64,000 bases of DNA from Certhia americana (taxonomy: Eukaryota; Chordata; Aves; Passeriformes; Certhiidae). This document shows positions 40,093 to 52,624 of this stretch, piece by piece. The position numbers and the translations under genes were made by a program. The stretch lies in the NCBI GenBank assembly GCA_018697195.1, contig CM031879.1, positions 31,142,834 through 31,206,833 of the forward strand, in the 5' to 3' direction. Below the pieces are notes generated by a model that worked only from the letters and a program-made list of their open reading frames with translations, did not search any database and was not told the DNA's origin. Within the stretch, counting starts at the first letter, position 1. The number at the start of each line of letters is the position of its first letter.

Positions 40093-40295
40093 CGGAGCCG
40101 CGCCGAGGAGGGGGGCGATCGTCTCCTTGCCTTGTAAGGGTATCTGAGCGGCCACAGAGCGATAGTGAGCGCTGCCAACCATCCTGAGCAATCGCAGGAG
40201 GCTTCGAGAGCAGCCAAGCACACAGGGGCAGGTCCTCTGAAACAGCAGATGCCGAAGCAGATGTTGAGACCGCACCGAGGACCACTGAGTGCAGC
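40093..40295. promoter_or_regulatory. Isolated intronic CpG-rich patch, candidate regulatory element or cryptic promoter
   Basis: I count 15 CpG in about 203 bases, whereas the surrounding kilobases contain almost none. It includes GCCGGAGCCGCGCCGAGG and CGATCG motifs. A GTAAGG-type donor-like site (CTTGTAAGGG) lies at about 40133-40140. ORFs are open on both strands through it, which is expected of GC-rich sequence and is not evidence of coding. It may be an enhancer, an extra first exon or a mobile-element remnant; I cannot decide among these. Confidence 0.4.
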
Positions 40296-43200
40296 GTGGC
40301 AGGGTTGTGACAGGAGATTGCTTCCAGGGCACAGATGTGAAATTCTTAAGTATGGCTTGCAGTGTTGATATGCCTCTCTGTTTCAAATCCTCACACCTCT
40401 GCCACAAAAATATTTTTAAAGTTTTGCAGACTTTTTGTAAGTTAGTTTAAAACAGGTATTTGAATCAAAGAGATTTTAGAAAGATTTTCACAAATTAAAA
40501 AAAAAAAAAAAAGAAAATGAAGGTAGGTACTCTAATGCATACAGCAAAGAGCTTGAGCTTTTTAGCATTGTTCTGCTGCTATCATAAGTGATGTTTCTGA
40601 CATGTTTTGAGGTCTGCATGTAAGACTGCAAGTTCACCTACCACTTACTGACTTCGATTTCCAACCCATCCTTCAGTATCCTGTGACTCTGCTAATGTAG
40701 TCACATGTCAGAGGAGAGGAGGAGTACCCATGGTGTTAAGTTACCTGCACATATGGACATACATCTGTACATCTGTTGAGCCATATGAATATAACCTCTG
40801 TCTGGCAACGCATTGCTGTGGCTTGCTCTCCAGGTTTGGCACTCCTGACACTGAGAGCAGGCATGAGGGTGTGTTGCTGCCCTATGATTATGTGGAGGTC
40901 TGGCTCTGCTCCTGTGGGACTAGAGGTAGAGAGGGAATGATGGAGACAGCATGTGGCCAGTGAGAAAAAGCACTGACCAGCAGAACTTAAGGACAAGGTG
41001 TGAGAAACAAAGACCATCCTTTTTAAAACAAGTCATGTACTGACTCATGCCAGATGCAGTTCTTTCACAGTTGGCATTGGTGGCATTGCATTTGTAATGG
41101 CAGCTACCCAGACTGATCTGGGATCCAGCTGGTAAATGGCATAAAAGGAAGTGCTTGTGGCTCATGCAGTCTGGTGCCTTATGTCCAAGTGTACTTTGTG
41201 TTCCTCTTTTACATGGATCTTTCCAATCTCTGACCAGTGACATCTTACCTTGATATTGCTATGGTAGTTCCCAGCTGCCCCAGTACCCAGCTTGTTTTCC
41301 CCTTGGAAAGCTCCATTTTGCCTGGAGGGATGGCTCAGCTGATGAAGCAGCTGTTCAGCTGTGGCAGATTTCAGCCTGGTGCTATTAAGGAAAAAAAAAA
41401 TTGGTTCCAGTTTATCCTAACCATCTAAGCCCTAAATTGAGGTGGTTCAGCAGCTGCCTCAGGAACAGCTGAGCTGCCTGTGCAGAAGGAACAGAAATTT
41501 CTCAGAGAGAGGCAGCTCAGATTGATAGCTAAGGGCAGGAGTAACTAATTGTGTCATACTTCTGTCTCTAGGTGCACAGGTTGTGTGTCACATCTCAATA
41601 TAGCAAAGGAAATTGGAGTTGTGGGAAATGTCTTTGTGAGCCTTTCTATGTAACAGAGCATTTCTATGTCAGTGACAGAAAAGAGAACACGATGAAACAT
41701 GTTGTTCAAATGTTGTAGGAAAAAGTTATATTTAGCTGCTCTAAAAATTGCTAAGCATCAGACAGAAGGAAATGGCTGTGGTAACCTATGCTCCTTCAGT
41801 TTCACCTGTTGCAGTGTTTCTTAAGTCTAAAATATCTATAAAATAAGTAACATAGTAGATAAACTTTCCCAGAAGAGGTGTAAACAAACTAAACTCACTT
41901 GCCAAAACAGCTATTGCTGAACTATGAATTGACCTTGAGCTGTGTCGATTTGCTGTAATGCAAACCATCTGCAGTCTGAAACAATTAAAGCCTTCACATC
42001 TCCTAGGAGTTTCCTTCCTCCAATTATAACTTATGTGCTGTGGTAGCAGCACAGAGGTAAACAGCTAGTTAGAGTGGCCCTCTGTGTCTGTGTGTCTGTG
42101 TAATTTTATGGTGCAGCACATACAAAACCATTTTCATTTGAAGCGGCAGACAGCTTTCAAGTAGAAAATACAGCATATGCTTGGTACCAAATGCTGGAGT
42201 CATAGCTTGTAAGACATCCTGAGTTAGGCACATCTGCTTTGCTCCTCTGCTTCCCTACTCCCAGCTTCTTCTTCAGATGTACCAAGTTTTCATGAAGCAC
42301 AGGTCATGCTGGGCTTAAATACAGACAGCTCCTGTGTAAGGCCCCTCTGCATGTGCTAAACTGAAACCCCTGCCTTCAGTAAGAGCAATACCTAAGTGAA
42401 CTGAGTCTGGGCCGTGTCTGAAGGGAAAGCCTTGGATAGCAATTACATGTGATTTTATAAAAATTTTATTTAATTTACAACTACTTTAGCTTCCAGAAGT
42501 TCAGAGATTGCACTCTTTAAAGCCATAAAAAATCAATCTACAGCCATAGCATCAGAGTTTGGATGTTGCTGTGGTGGGAAAATACCAGAGATGTTGCTTC
42601 TGTAGGATTGCTTTACAATTTGCTGTGTCCCACAACTGGCAAAGTTTCATATTCAAATCTCTGCTCTATAAAACCTCTATTTAATACATTCTTCCACCAT
42701 GTATGTCCATCCAGATGACAACAGCACTAAAACCTCAGATCCTCCATCTTCAGATAACAGGAAAGAGTAACCATGCAAGCTCAGTAAAATAAAAAAATAA
42801 ATTGATTTTGTAGGAATAGGGTTTTTTTTCTGGAATAAAGTTTTAGACACTTGTTTTTAGAAAACGTTTGTTTATATTAACAGTCTAGACAATGCAAACA
42901 CAAGCCATGTAAACATAGGACTGTAAAATTAAAATAATTAAATATTTTGCTTTTAAAGTTAAGTCTGAAAAATAATGAGTAGATGCAGCATGGTTTCTGA
43001 GCCAGCTATGATTATTTGTCTCTGTGGCCAAGGGCTTCCATCCTAGAGAGTGACCTCTGGCATCTGGCCAGGTCCCATAAAGCACCTCAGGTCCACATTT
43101 CTCAGAGCAGGCTGTGTGCTACACGCCTGTATGTGTGGACTCCGGATATGGCAGGCATGTTTTATCAGTTCAAAGTGCCTGGAAAACGTGAGGGGGGGCT

Positions 43201-43471
43201 GAGTGGGTGACACTGGCTGGGACAGTGTGAGAGGATGGTGAAATGCTGAAAAAGGCTGGGAGCTCCACACTGATAATGTGATTTCTAGTACTGACCACCC
43301 TTGGAAGAACCTCTGGGGTTTGTTTTGAAGGAAATGCATTGATTTGCTGTAAAATAGAGCCCACTAATGAACTAACACGTGAAATAAGATTTTCACAACA
43401 CCCGACCCTGGGGCTGAGCTGCAAAGGGGAATTATTTGGCAATGTTGGTTCAAGTCATCTGAATTCTAGGT

Positions 43472-43516
43472 CATGTACATGTTATAAAAGACTACATGTA
43501 CATGTGTAAAAGACTA
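43472..43516. repeat. 22/23-bp tandem duplication
   Basis: CATGTACATG followed by TTATAAAAGACTA (43472-43494), then a second copy with one base deleted and one changed (43495-43516). Confidence 0.93.
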
Positions 43517-43752
43517 CCTATAACAAACAGACAAAACTATATATATTACTAGATTTATGGTTTCCTTTGTGACCTGAGTACTGACCCATATCTGACCTCT
43601 GCTGCAGGCCAGAGAAGTAATGAGGGTCTTGGTCACTCCCAGCATGAAGGGTTTGCAGGAATATGTTAAGCTTGAGGCAGTCAGTCATGAAAGAGGCATT
43701 TCTCAACTTACAAGTGCATGCCTTTGAGACCCAAATGTATCTCCTTTGTGTG

Positions 43753-43812
43753 TGGGGTGTGGAGGGGGTGCGTGTGGGGGGGTTGGTGGTGGGGGTGGTG
43801 TGTGGTGTGGTG
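43753..43812 (+). repeat. G/T-rich tract with G-quadruplex potential
   Basis: Sixty bases of almost only G and T, with G-runs at 43754-43757, 43764-43768, 43776-43782 and a G5 further on. The runs and loops meet the usual G4 pattern on the + strand, which is also the transcribed RASSF3 pre-mRNA sense. Confidence 0.8.
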
Positions 43813-46800
43813 TTGTTAATGAAACAGATAAAAATAAGTAATGTCAGCTTCCCTACACCAGCCCAGGGCTCAGGCTCTGACCTCCTCACCCACTGCAGGG
43901 CCAGATGTGACAGTCTGTGGGGGCATAAATGGCTTCTTTCCCTCGGGGTGGGAATGGGGGGGTGCTCCTACTGCGTTTAAGTGCTTATGTTGGTCTTTTT
44001 CTCTCTGGTCACCTCTTTTTTTCCCCGAAAGTGCTGTCTGATTGCTGAAATGTAAGGCAGAGGAGAGTGAGAGCTGTACTGAACCAGGACGCCTCTGGCA
44101 AGGCTACAGCCCCGTGTGATCTGCGACTCTACTGGACTTCTCATTGATGTAAAGTGTCCACTTCCTCCCTTCCTTTTCCCTCCTTGTGTTAAATGTCCTA
44201 AACTGAGGATTTGCGATGCTGTGTGTACATCGTTCCAGAATTTTGAAAGAAAAATAGAAGCACCATATTTTCCTTTTCTTTTTTCTAGTTTTCCAGTATC
44301 TTCTCAGCCCTGATGCATATGCTTTCCTTAGCTGCCTTTTCACATCGATTACTTTTTTCATCATTGTAATTTCTAATTTTTCGGTATGTTTTTTTCTCTA
44401 AATCTTCCTTCAAAATTAGAAATGTGCATCTCAGCTTTCCTAAACATGTGCTCTTTTTCCACCCAGAATTCTCCACAGACATTTGTTTCAGAATTTTATG
44501 GAATTCTGGTGAGAAAAACTTATTTCTGTTCTAAAATATTACCCTCTTAATTTGGGTTTTACTTCACTGACTTGCCTATTTCTCACTTCTGACTTTTTCC
44601 ACTTCCTGCGCTCCTGCCTCTTCTTCAAACTGTCTTTCTTTTTTTTCCTCCTGAAGCAGTGCTCTTTCAGTGAGGGAGGAAGAGTGTGATAGCAAAGGTG
44701 GGAATTAGAATGGTCTTGGGCCAGTGAATGGGACTCTGACCAAATATGAAAGGAGTTAGCGAGATTTAGCTAAGAGAAAGCTTGATTCAGGGCAAAATTT
44801 TCAAATTTTGGTCACATCCTGCTGAAAATGTGGGAAAATGTTGCTCTTGAGCAGCGCTGCAGAAGTACAGAGGCCCAAAACCCAATTACCCTGCATTAGC
44901 AGCTTGCAGCCCCTCCCATTGCCCGCTGTGCTTGCGAGCTGGGGGGAGTGGGCAGGTAGAGCAGGCAAGCGGGGCTGCCCCGCTGCAGCCCCCAGCATTT
45001 CAACAGGCTGGGCTGGCTCTACAAACACAGGACACTGCTCTTCAAGGTGACTTTTTTCAGATTTTTCCAGCTAAGGGTGGACTAGATGGATTAGACAGGC
45101 ATTTCAGCAAACAAGTTGTCAGATCTGTTGTCCTGTCAAACAGCACCTTTTTCCTGGGATGGCCGTCTTCACGGACTGCTGTTGAGATGATTTACTAGAA
45201 AGTCCTAAACTCGTGTGGGCAGCTTCTAGGGAGTTTCTATGATCTGTTGCTGTCAGACTTATTAAACAGAGCAAAGTGTCATCTCATAGTATGACAAGAC
45301 AACTTCTAGTTCTTTGTCTAGGAAATGACAATTGGGATGTGATTCCCAGACCAGAAGGCCCCCTTCCCCCACCAATTCACCAGTTTGAGGACAGATGCTG
45401 GGAATCAGATTGCAGCTAGAGCACATTAGGGCTCACATTTTCATGGTATCCACAAAGCATGCTGAGCTTCCACAGTTGTGGTTTCTATACTTAAAACAGA
45501 AGGTCCTAGTTAATTTTACTGCCCGGAGTATTTTTATACACTGTTAGCAATTAGGAACTGAATTAAAAGTAGGAGAATGTCTGTTTTCTGTACACTTTAT
45601 TATAGAATATTTCCTTAAGATTATGTTCTCTTGTATAGTAGTTCTACTGCTTAGCCTGACAAGGTGTGGGTGCTTTCAGAGAATTGGATGAGAGCACTCC
45701 CAAGCCTCTGAGCTTCCCTTATGCCAACCTTTGCTTATACTGATGTCTGACTATTCACATCAATGGGACTTTGTGAGTAAGGATGTTTATTTACCTGTTT
45801 ACTGAGTTGGAATTTCTGGGCTATATCTGGGTCCTAACAGACTTTATCTGACATTGTTGGGGCTGGCTACAGCATAAGCTAAAAAGGCTATTGCTGCAGG
45901 GAGTGGACTGCCAGATGGAACATTGTTCTCACCTTGAATTCTTACTAGTACTGACATATCCCTGATCCAGCCTTGGAAATGAGAGTGAAGGGCAGGGCAG
46001 TTCTCACTTCAGTACATTTGCACAGCTCTCTGAAACCCTCTGATTGAACATATGTGAGACTTATGAAATATTTTTTCATACTTTGTATTATAAAAGCTAC
46101 CTTTTTGGATCTGTGACAAGAAAGTACCTGTTTAATAATGCACTCTATAATCAACATGAGAGGAAGAAAGAAAAATTGCTAACAAACCTGTCCATTTTGG
46201 AGAGCGCTAACTGGGATGCAAAAAAACTGATAGGAAAATGAACACCAGTAGAGCAAAGGACTGCTTTATCAGCTTTATCAAGATCTTTCAAAGGCAATGT
46301 GAGTCTTTCAGTTGATCCCAGTGGGTTTTGGGGCAGGGCAGGATGTGGGAAGGTGAATGCTGATACCACATGATGAGGCCAGACTCCATGTCAGTGCCTT
46401 CAAACTGCAGAAATACTCCCTTGGGGAAGGTTGTACTTGTAGTCTTATCCTGGCCAACCTTGAGTCATCTTGCAAAGCAGAATTGATGGCATATCTGTTT
46501 GAGATAAAAGAGTACAGAGTACTCTGGAAAGCTGTCAGACTCTAACACAAGGGTGTTGGTAATTCGAAACTGTCAGAAAGGTACAATTTTATAGCTTTAG
46601 ATAGCAACTAGATAAAGAATCCTCCAAACTATGTGCATATTTGAAATTATGAGTAGCTCTATTGATTTCAGTCAAATTGTGCATTTAGGTAGGTGGCCAC
46701 ATGTTTGCAGCATCACAAGAAAGGAGACAAGCACAATCTTCTGTCTCTCCCCCTTCAAACTAATGTAAGTCTGGCTGCTCTGAGCACAACCTCTGGGATG

Positions 46801-49497
46801 GGAAAGGTGAACTTACTCTCATTTCTGTTATCTTCTGACCAAGTCCAAGTATGGTAGATGAAGAACAGAGATCTGGAGGCCAACAATGTGCAAACTTGTA
46901 AGAAAGCAATTATGTGGATTATTTTTAATTTCCAGCTATCCTGTTCTTTTTGAGGATTTTGGGTCCTGGAAAAGTTGCACCAAAGGGGCTTAAGGTTTGG
47001 GCAGAATCAAGAATATTAAAACCCAGAAAGGATTCCTGACAATGCTGTCTAAGGTTGTGACTGCCATAACAAGTACCTGTCCCCATGGCATTTCTTTACC
47101 AGGAGATGGGAGAAGGCTGTTTACCCAGCTCCTGTTTGTTTTCAGTCTGCACTCATATGCCTGTGTGGCTGGAATGACCTTGTTTGAATTAACAAGTTGC
47201 CAGGGTATGAATCAAAGGATAATTGTCTGTGCTGCCAGTGGTACTAAGCAGACCTGAGCTATTAATTCAAGACAAATGGGAGAAGTGAGTAAACAGAAAG
47301 TTTACTGATCTAAGGAAACTACAGGCCTGAGTGGATGTTCTATGTTGGTTGTATTTCAACTTTATTGCTTTCCTTTGATCATTTGAAATTACTACTGTTT
47401 TCATCTGGAATGTAGAAAAAACTAAGCCCACACGATTAATTATTTATTCAGATTTTAAAGGGACAGTCTGTTGCAAACTTTCTTCCTCTGCAGCTTGTTT
47501 TTAGGATGTTTTTGTTATATGGACATAACTTAAATAACTAATATAATTGAATAATTATATTTCCCAGCTAAATGTGTTACAAAGAAGCCAAATCCAATGT
47601 GCTACTTGGTAGGAATCCCTTTGGATTTCAATCTTAAACCCATTTTAAGGTTTAGTATGTCCCATAGGGACTAATCATCAGTAAGACTATTTGGGTTGGG
47701 GACAAGGTTTGTAAAGACATATGAAGGCAGAAAATGAGAGGAGGAAGAGAGAGAGAAACACAGCACTCGAGAAACAACCAAAAGGGTTCCTGAAACAACC
47801 AGGGGCTAGGGGCATCTGGCAAAGTCATAGCAGTTAGAATTAAATACTGCTAGGGTCATTAATGAGACTCTTCCTGCAAAACATTAGTGAAACTGGAGGG
47901 ATACTGAAGCAGATTTAGAAGGTGTAAGGAAGTTTAGTCCTTGTGATGACCCTTTCCCTCCCACAGCCCGTGTCCTGCTTCCTTTCACTGCTCCCACCCC
48001 ACGGGAGGCCACTGCCTGCAGCTGTGGGATCACCATAGATCCTGCTTGTAAGAGCATGCAAGTACCCTTGCAGGATTTCAGCGAGGGGAGACTGAAAAGG
48101 GGAAGTAGAAAAGGAGGAATTCTTCTCTTGAGATCTCCATATTACTTTTTAAATTACAATAGAAATGTAGTCTTAAATGCTACAGGACCCTCCCACTCAT
48201 GCCCTACCTTGCTTTTTCCTTTCCTGCTCCTTTAACCCGAAGGCTTTTGATGTAGTCTGGCACAAGCCTGGAGGGAAGACCAAGGCTTGTGTGCAGAAGT
48301 GAACCTTGGTCCCAAACCTCAAAGCAGAATTACTGGCCAAGTGAATATTTTGCAGCTTTTCCATTTCAATGAGTCCTCCCAGTTTCTCTGTCATGTCTTA
48401 GAAACATGTAAACACCGTGCAGTTGGTAATGAAGTCAATGTAAACTCTATAGAATGTTTTATCAGTTGTCCCTTTGTTTAGTCTGGGAAGTACAAGAATG
48501 GGAGGAACAAAAAGAGTCCTCAAATACCCAAAAGGTTTCTCTAAAAACCCAGCAATGAACTGTTCTACCTCTGTTTCTTTTATTAAGAAACAAATGGGCA
48601 AGGTTAAGAATTTAAAAGGAGATGTTAATAAAAACTTTCTAACTCAATAAATAACTCAAACACTGTTAGGGATGGTCTATAGTGGAGGTGCTACAGCAAC
48701 CATACTGAGTTTTAAGAACGACTTAGTTACAGGGCTGTTAGGAATGGTGTAAAGTACTTCGTTCTTCTTCAGAGCAGGAGGTGAATTAACTGAACTAATA
48801 ATCTGTGTAATCCTGTTCAACCCCACTTTCCTGTGGTATTGTGATCACTTCAATAACGTGGTATTTGAATACAAATAAAGCAATGAAGCTGCAGGACCTT
48901 GTGAAGAAATCCACCTCTATGCAATTTGATATCTGGTTCTAAGGGTTATTTCAGTTATGGTAGTTCAAAGTCCTAATTCTTGCCTGATTCATAAAACTAT
49001 TCATGCCTGTTTTGCCATTTAAGAAGTCAGCTCTCACTTCTCTGTAAACTATGCTTGATATTTCATTTCTCTCATCTGAGTCTCCAAAACCCCAAAGTAA
49101 TTCAAAATTCAAAAACTGAATTTTATCCTAGAAAGGAACAGTCATTTAAATTATTATTTTTCCTCCTACACAACAACTCAGCATATGCCACACAGGTTAT
49201 CTTTTTCTGTGATTGCTTTTTATTCATATTTTATTCATGAGATTCTTGCTTTGAAATAGAGTGCCTATTACTATTTTAGGTTGTGTTACTTGAGCCACCA
49301 CTTTTAACTGGCTACAGTTTAAAAATACTATGAAAATCTGTCTATGTCATCAAGCTTTAATTAAAAATAAAGTTCATTCTCCTTTTCTTCATGGGTGCAT
49401 TTGTAGCACTGTTTGCTACTTGAACTAAATGATTCATCTAAAAAAAAGCATCTCCCTCTTCTCTTCTTGCTAACTGCCTGTGTGACCCTATGATAAC

Positions 49498-49507
49498 TGA
49501 TTGACAG
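49498..49507 (+). promoter_or_regulatory. PBX-MEIS composite motif (TGATTGACAG), candidate
   Basis: An exact match to the canonical PBX/MEIS(PREP) composite site. It sits in an AT-rich, repeat-free stretch about 2.9 kb upstream of the proximal first exon. A single 10-mer match can occur by chance, so function is only a possibility. Confidence 0.25.
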
Positions 49508-52094
49508 CTTCATTTCTGATGGGATTGAATTATTTCTCAGGACTGATTAAGAGCCTCGTAATGCTCTGTGTTTCAGATCTCACTCCTGTGCCATATTCCT
49601 GGCTTTTAATTTTTTTTTTTTACCTAATCATTCTTCCATAATTCTCCTTAAGAAGATTTATGCTTTCAAAAAGCTCATTACTACCCTTATGTTGAGACAT
49701 GGCTATTTTTGTTTTCATTATGAAGTTTGTTTGCATTTTCTTTGTTGACTATTTAAGAGGCCTATCAGAATAAACCAAAAGTAGTGCCAATGCTGGGTAG
49801 TGATTTCAGTGCAGCATCTAACATGGAGCCTTGAATGAATCCTACCTAGGTGAGATTAAAGAGTCAGTTTGAGAATGTGGAAGAGTACTTGTCAGGGGAT
49901 AGGAACCTTAAAAATATGGGCAGAGAGTAGCCAGGGGACAGTGAAATCCACAGGGGTACCAATTAATCTTTAAGTATCACCCTTGAAAAATACTTGATTT
50001 TGGGTATGTTACTTGCAAGCACCAAACAAATCAACACTGAAAGACATCACATAATTTTGTACCTTGATGTGAATTGTTTAGTTCAGTGCCATGTCTGAAA
50101 AAAATTCAAAGTGAAAAATCTCTTGTCAAAATTAGTAGGTTTAAAAACTGAGCTATAGTGGAGGAATGAACTCATATTGGAAGATATATCACAGAAAACT
50201 TAGATATGTTTTCTTCATCATTCTTTGTTGCAGATAGAGAAAATAATAATGTTAATTTGGTGTTATCAACATAAATGATGATTTACAGATGTGGTGAATT
50301 CCTTGCTGCCAGGGAATATACAAACTCGAGCCCAGGACTTGCAACTGATCTTGCACAGATGAACTTGAGCTCTGCAGCAGCTTATTGTCTCGATGATCCT
50401 CTTTGCCAGCTTAATGTTCCACCCACACACTATCAGGTTTGAGACTGCAGCCAAGCAAATAAGCTATACACACAGTGCCTCTTGTTGCTGGGGAGTCCAT
50501 CAAGTGTGCCAACAGATAATATATAAAAGTACCTTCGTAGTTTGAAAACACAAAGGCCATTCTTAATCACACCTGAGCCACTTAAAATTCTTCATCTTAA
50601 CTGTGATCATGGACAGGGGTGTTTTCTCCAAAAGTTTTGTAAACTGGAGTTACTGGGTCTTGGACAGGTTCAGAGGCATGCCCAGCAGATCTCTGGTGTG
50701 ACTTCCTTTTGGCATGGGTCTGGGCTCAGTGAACCAGGTAACACAAAGCTTGTTTGTCTACAGCAGGCATTTTAATACATTTTAGTCGCATTCAAGTAAC
50801 TTGGCATTCAACTTAAAGCTATCTTGCATACCACGGGGCTTTACAGTGCCAACAAGTAGGCTCAAGAGCTGACACATCTGCATCTACGCTGTTAGACTCA
50901 ATTATTTGCTTTTAAAAGCTATGCAACCTTCTAATCTGCCAGATGCCAAGCTCCATACAAAAATCTGGAAGAATCAGAGTTGATGGGAAAGTAAAGATTT
51001 AGTACGCCCCAAACGGACTGACCAGTTTTAGTTCTCAGTGTGAGTTGTTTTGCTGGTTTTGAGGTGACTTTATCAATATGCAAGGCATACCTGGTCCAGG
51101 AAGAGCACCTACTGGCAGAAACAGACCCAGTCCCCACTTGGGATAGGAACAGCCATGCACAGCACATGAGGAGTGTGTGAGGGAGCAGCAAAATGGGGAT
51201 CAGGAAGAGGGAAAGGAGATTAGCTAATGGCACCCCAGATTACATCTGTATCTGAGTACTGAGACCAGACCAGTACTGGGAATTGATGCAGAACACACAA
51301 CTTCAAATATGTTAATTTGAGGCTGTGCTGTTGCCGAAAGGTATCGCCTTTCTGATCCCTACGTCTCGGGTTTGCTCCGGCAGCCAGTGGCTGATGTGAC
51401 TCACTTCCCCCCATGGGACCACCGCTGTGGCACAGGGGACAGCAGGAACACCAGGCTAAGGGCGTGCAGGAAAGGCAAATCTGCGCTTACGGGCAGCTGC
51501 ACGGCTTTAGGAAGCCGTACCTTAAACCCAGCATCCTGTCGGTGACAGTGACTAGCCTTAGATAAATTAAGGGAAGACATGAGGCTCTGAGGCAGGTTAT
51601 TACGGAATGATCTGGCCTTCAGGCATTGTCTGTCATTTCCCCCAGTAGTGATGAGTCTGATGTTTCCCCCGTGTCTTATCAGGACTTTCGTGCTTTAAAT
51701 AGGTTTTCCAGTTGCCGATCTGGATATTCTTGCTATCTGCACACATATCTAATCCCTGGTGAGTCTTCACAAGCCTCTCTCCTCGCTACATCCTGGGGCG
51801 ATGAATTCCATTGACTTAATAGTCCGTGCGCTGGTGATGTGCGGAGCGGCCCCGACCGGGCACCGCCGCGCCGGCGGAACTGCAGGCTGTGCCTGCTCCG
51901 CGCCGTCGCCAACCCGGAATTCGTGCATTGCTGGAAGAACTGTAAGGAAAAAGCTCTCCCCATTATTTTGCCGTCGGTCATTTTTTTAAAAAATCACTAT
52001 TCTTACAGTGAATAGAAGAGTAAAATCGGGTAATTATTAGGGAAAAGTTTTCTTACTTCAGCAAGGTCCCCCCTCAGCTGCCTCGTTGCTGGTA

Positions 52095-52421
52095 ATGAGC
52101 ACGGAGGTGCGGAGGCGACTGGGAGGGGGTCAGGGCTCGGCCGGGAGCGCGTTCGGGACGCGGAGGCGGCAAGGAGCCTCCCGCAGCCCTCACCTGCTGC
52201 CCGGGCGGGCGGGGGCGGCGCTGCCCGGGAACTCGCGCGGCAGGAAGGGAGCGGAGCGAGGGCGGGAGCGGGGCCCAGAGCCGCGGCTCCTCCTCCTGCG
52301 CCCCGGACCCCGCGGGCTGGGCGAGGAGCGGCAGCGGCGGGGCCCCATGCGGTGGCCGGGACGGCGCTCTCCGCCGCCCGGCCCCAGCACCGCCACCAGC
52401 AGCCCCCGCCGCCGCCGATGA
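52095..52421 (+). other. Candidate upstream ORF overlapping the short-isoform start
   Basis: An ATG at 52095, with another in the same frame at 52347, opens a frame that stops at the TGA at 52419-52421. That stop overlaps the ATG at 52418 in the form ATGA. If the transcript starts upstream of 52347, at least a 24-codon uORF would precede the RASSF3 start and ribosomes would have to reinitiate or leak through. Its amino-acid content is that expected of GC-rich DNA, so I do not propose a functional peptide. Confidence 0.4.
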
Positions 52422-52546
52422 CCTGGACCAGCAGCATGAGCAGCGGGTACAGCAGCCTGGAGGAGGAAGAGTCCGAGGAGTTCTTCTTCACCGCGCGCAC
52501 CTCCTTCTTCAGGAGGCCGCCGGGCAAGAGCCGCGCCGCCCCACAA
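52418..52546 (+). CDS. RASSF3: RASSF3 short isoform, alternative first coding exon
   Basis: This exon encodes MTWTSSMSSGYSSLEE…FFFTARTSFFRR…APQ, 43 residues from the ATG at 52418 or 37 from the ATG at 52436. The segment SSGYSSLEE…EFFFTARTSFFRR is the distinctive RASSF3 N-terminus and fixes the gene's identity; RASSF5C and RASSF1C have related but different versions. The second ATG (A at -3) has the better initiation context and is the start used for the mammalian protein. The first gives the MTxxSSMSSGY start also seen in the RASSF5 short form. The exon ends CAA|GTGAGT in phase 0, so it joins the same downstream exon as exon 2. The acidic Ser-rich start contains SSGYSS, which fits a beta-TrCP phosphodegron pattern. 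The shared body supplies RA (Ras-GTP binding) and SARAH (MST1/2 binding) domains outside this window. Confidence 0.93.
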
Positions 52547-52596
52547 GTGAGTGCCGGGCAGCAGGGGCGGCTGTGCTGCGCGGGGCAGCTGCCGCC

Positions 52597-52624
52597 GGGC
52601 CGGGCCGGGTCGGGTCGGGTCGGG
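52597..52624 (+). other. Perfect G-quadruplex array 50 nt after the short-isoform donor
   Basis: Six GGG runs (52597, 52602, 52607, 52612, 52617, 52622) are each separated by exactly two bases (CC or TC), a tandem CGGGY pentamer. Short-loop arrays of this kind form very stable G-quadruplexes. It lies on the sense strand at the 5' end of the intron, mirroring the cluster after exon 1. Confidence 0.85.

Larger units (their letters stand above)
27306..51829. other. Intron between exon 2 and the proximal promoter: no gene recognised
   Basis: About 24.5 kb of intron for the long transcript. It contains a CR1 remnant (29378-29515), a T14 run (28308-28321), pyrimidine tracts, an 85-bp local duplication (32167-32251 and 35436-35520), an isolated CpG-rich patch (40093-40295), a 23-bp tandem repeat (43472-43516) and a G-rich tract (43753-43812). 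ORFs of 143 codons (29676-30107, +) and 166 codons (38632-39132, +) resemble no protein I know. I recognise no RNA gene here. Confidence 0.65.

Noticed and set aside
43449..43458. GGTTCAAGTC as a tRNA B box (also near 57620)
   Set aside because: No matching A box or cloverleaf arms could be drawn around either site.
27306..52546. Splicing of exon 2 into the short-isoform exon
   Set aside because: No pyrimidine tract with AG precedes the 52418 coding segment, which behaves as a first exon in a CpG island.
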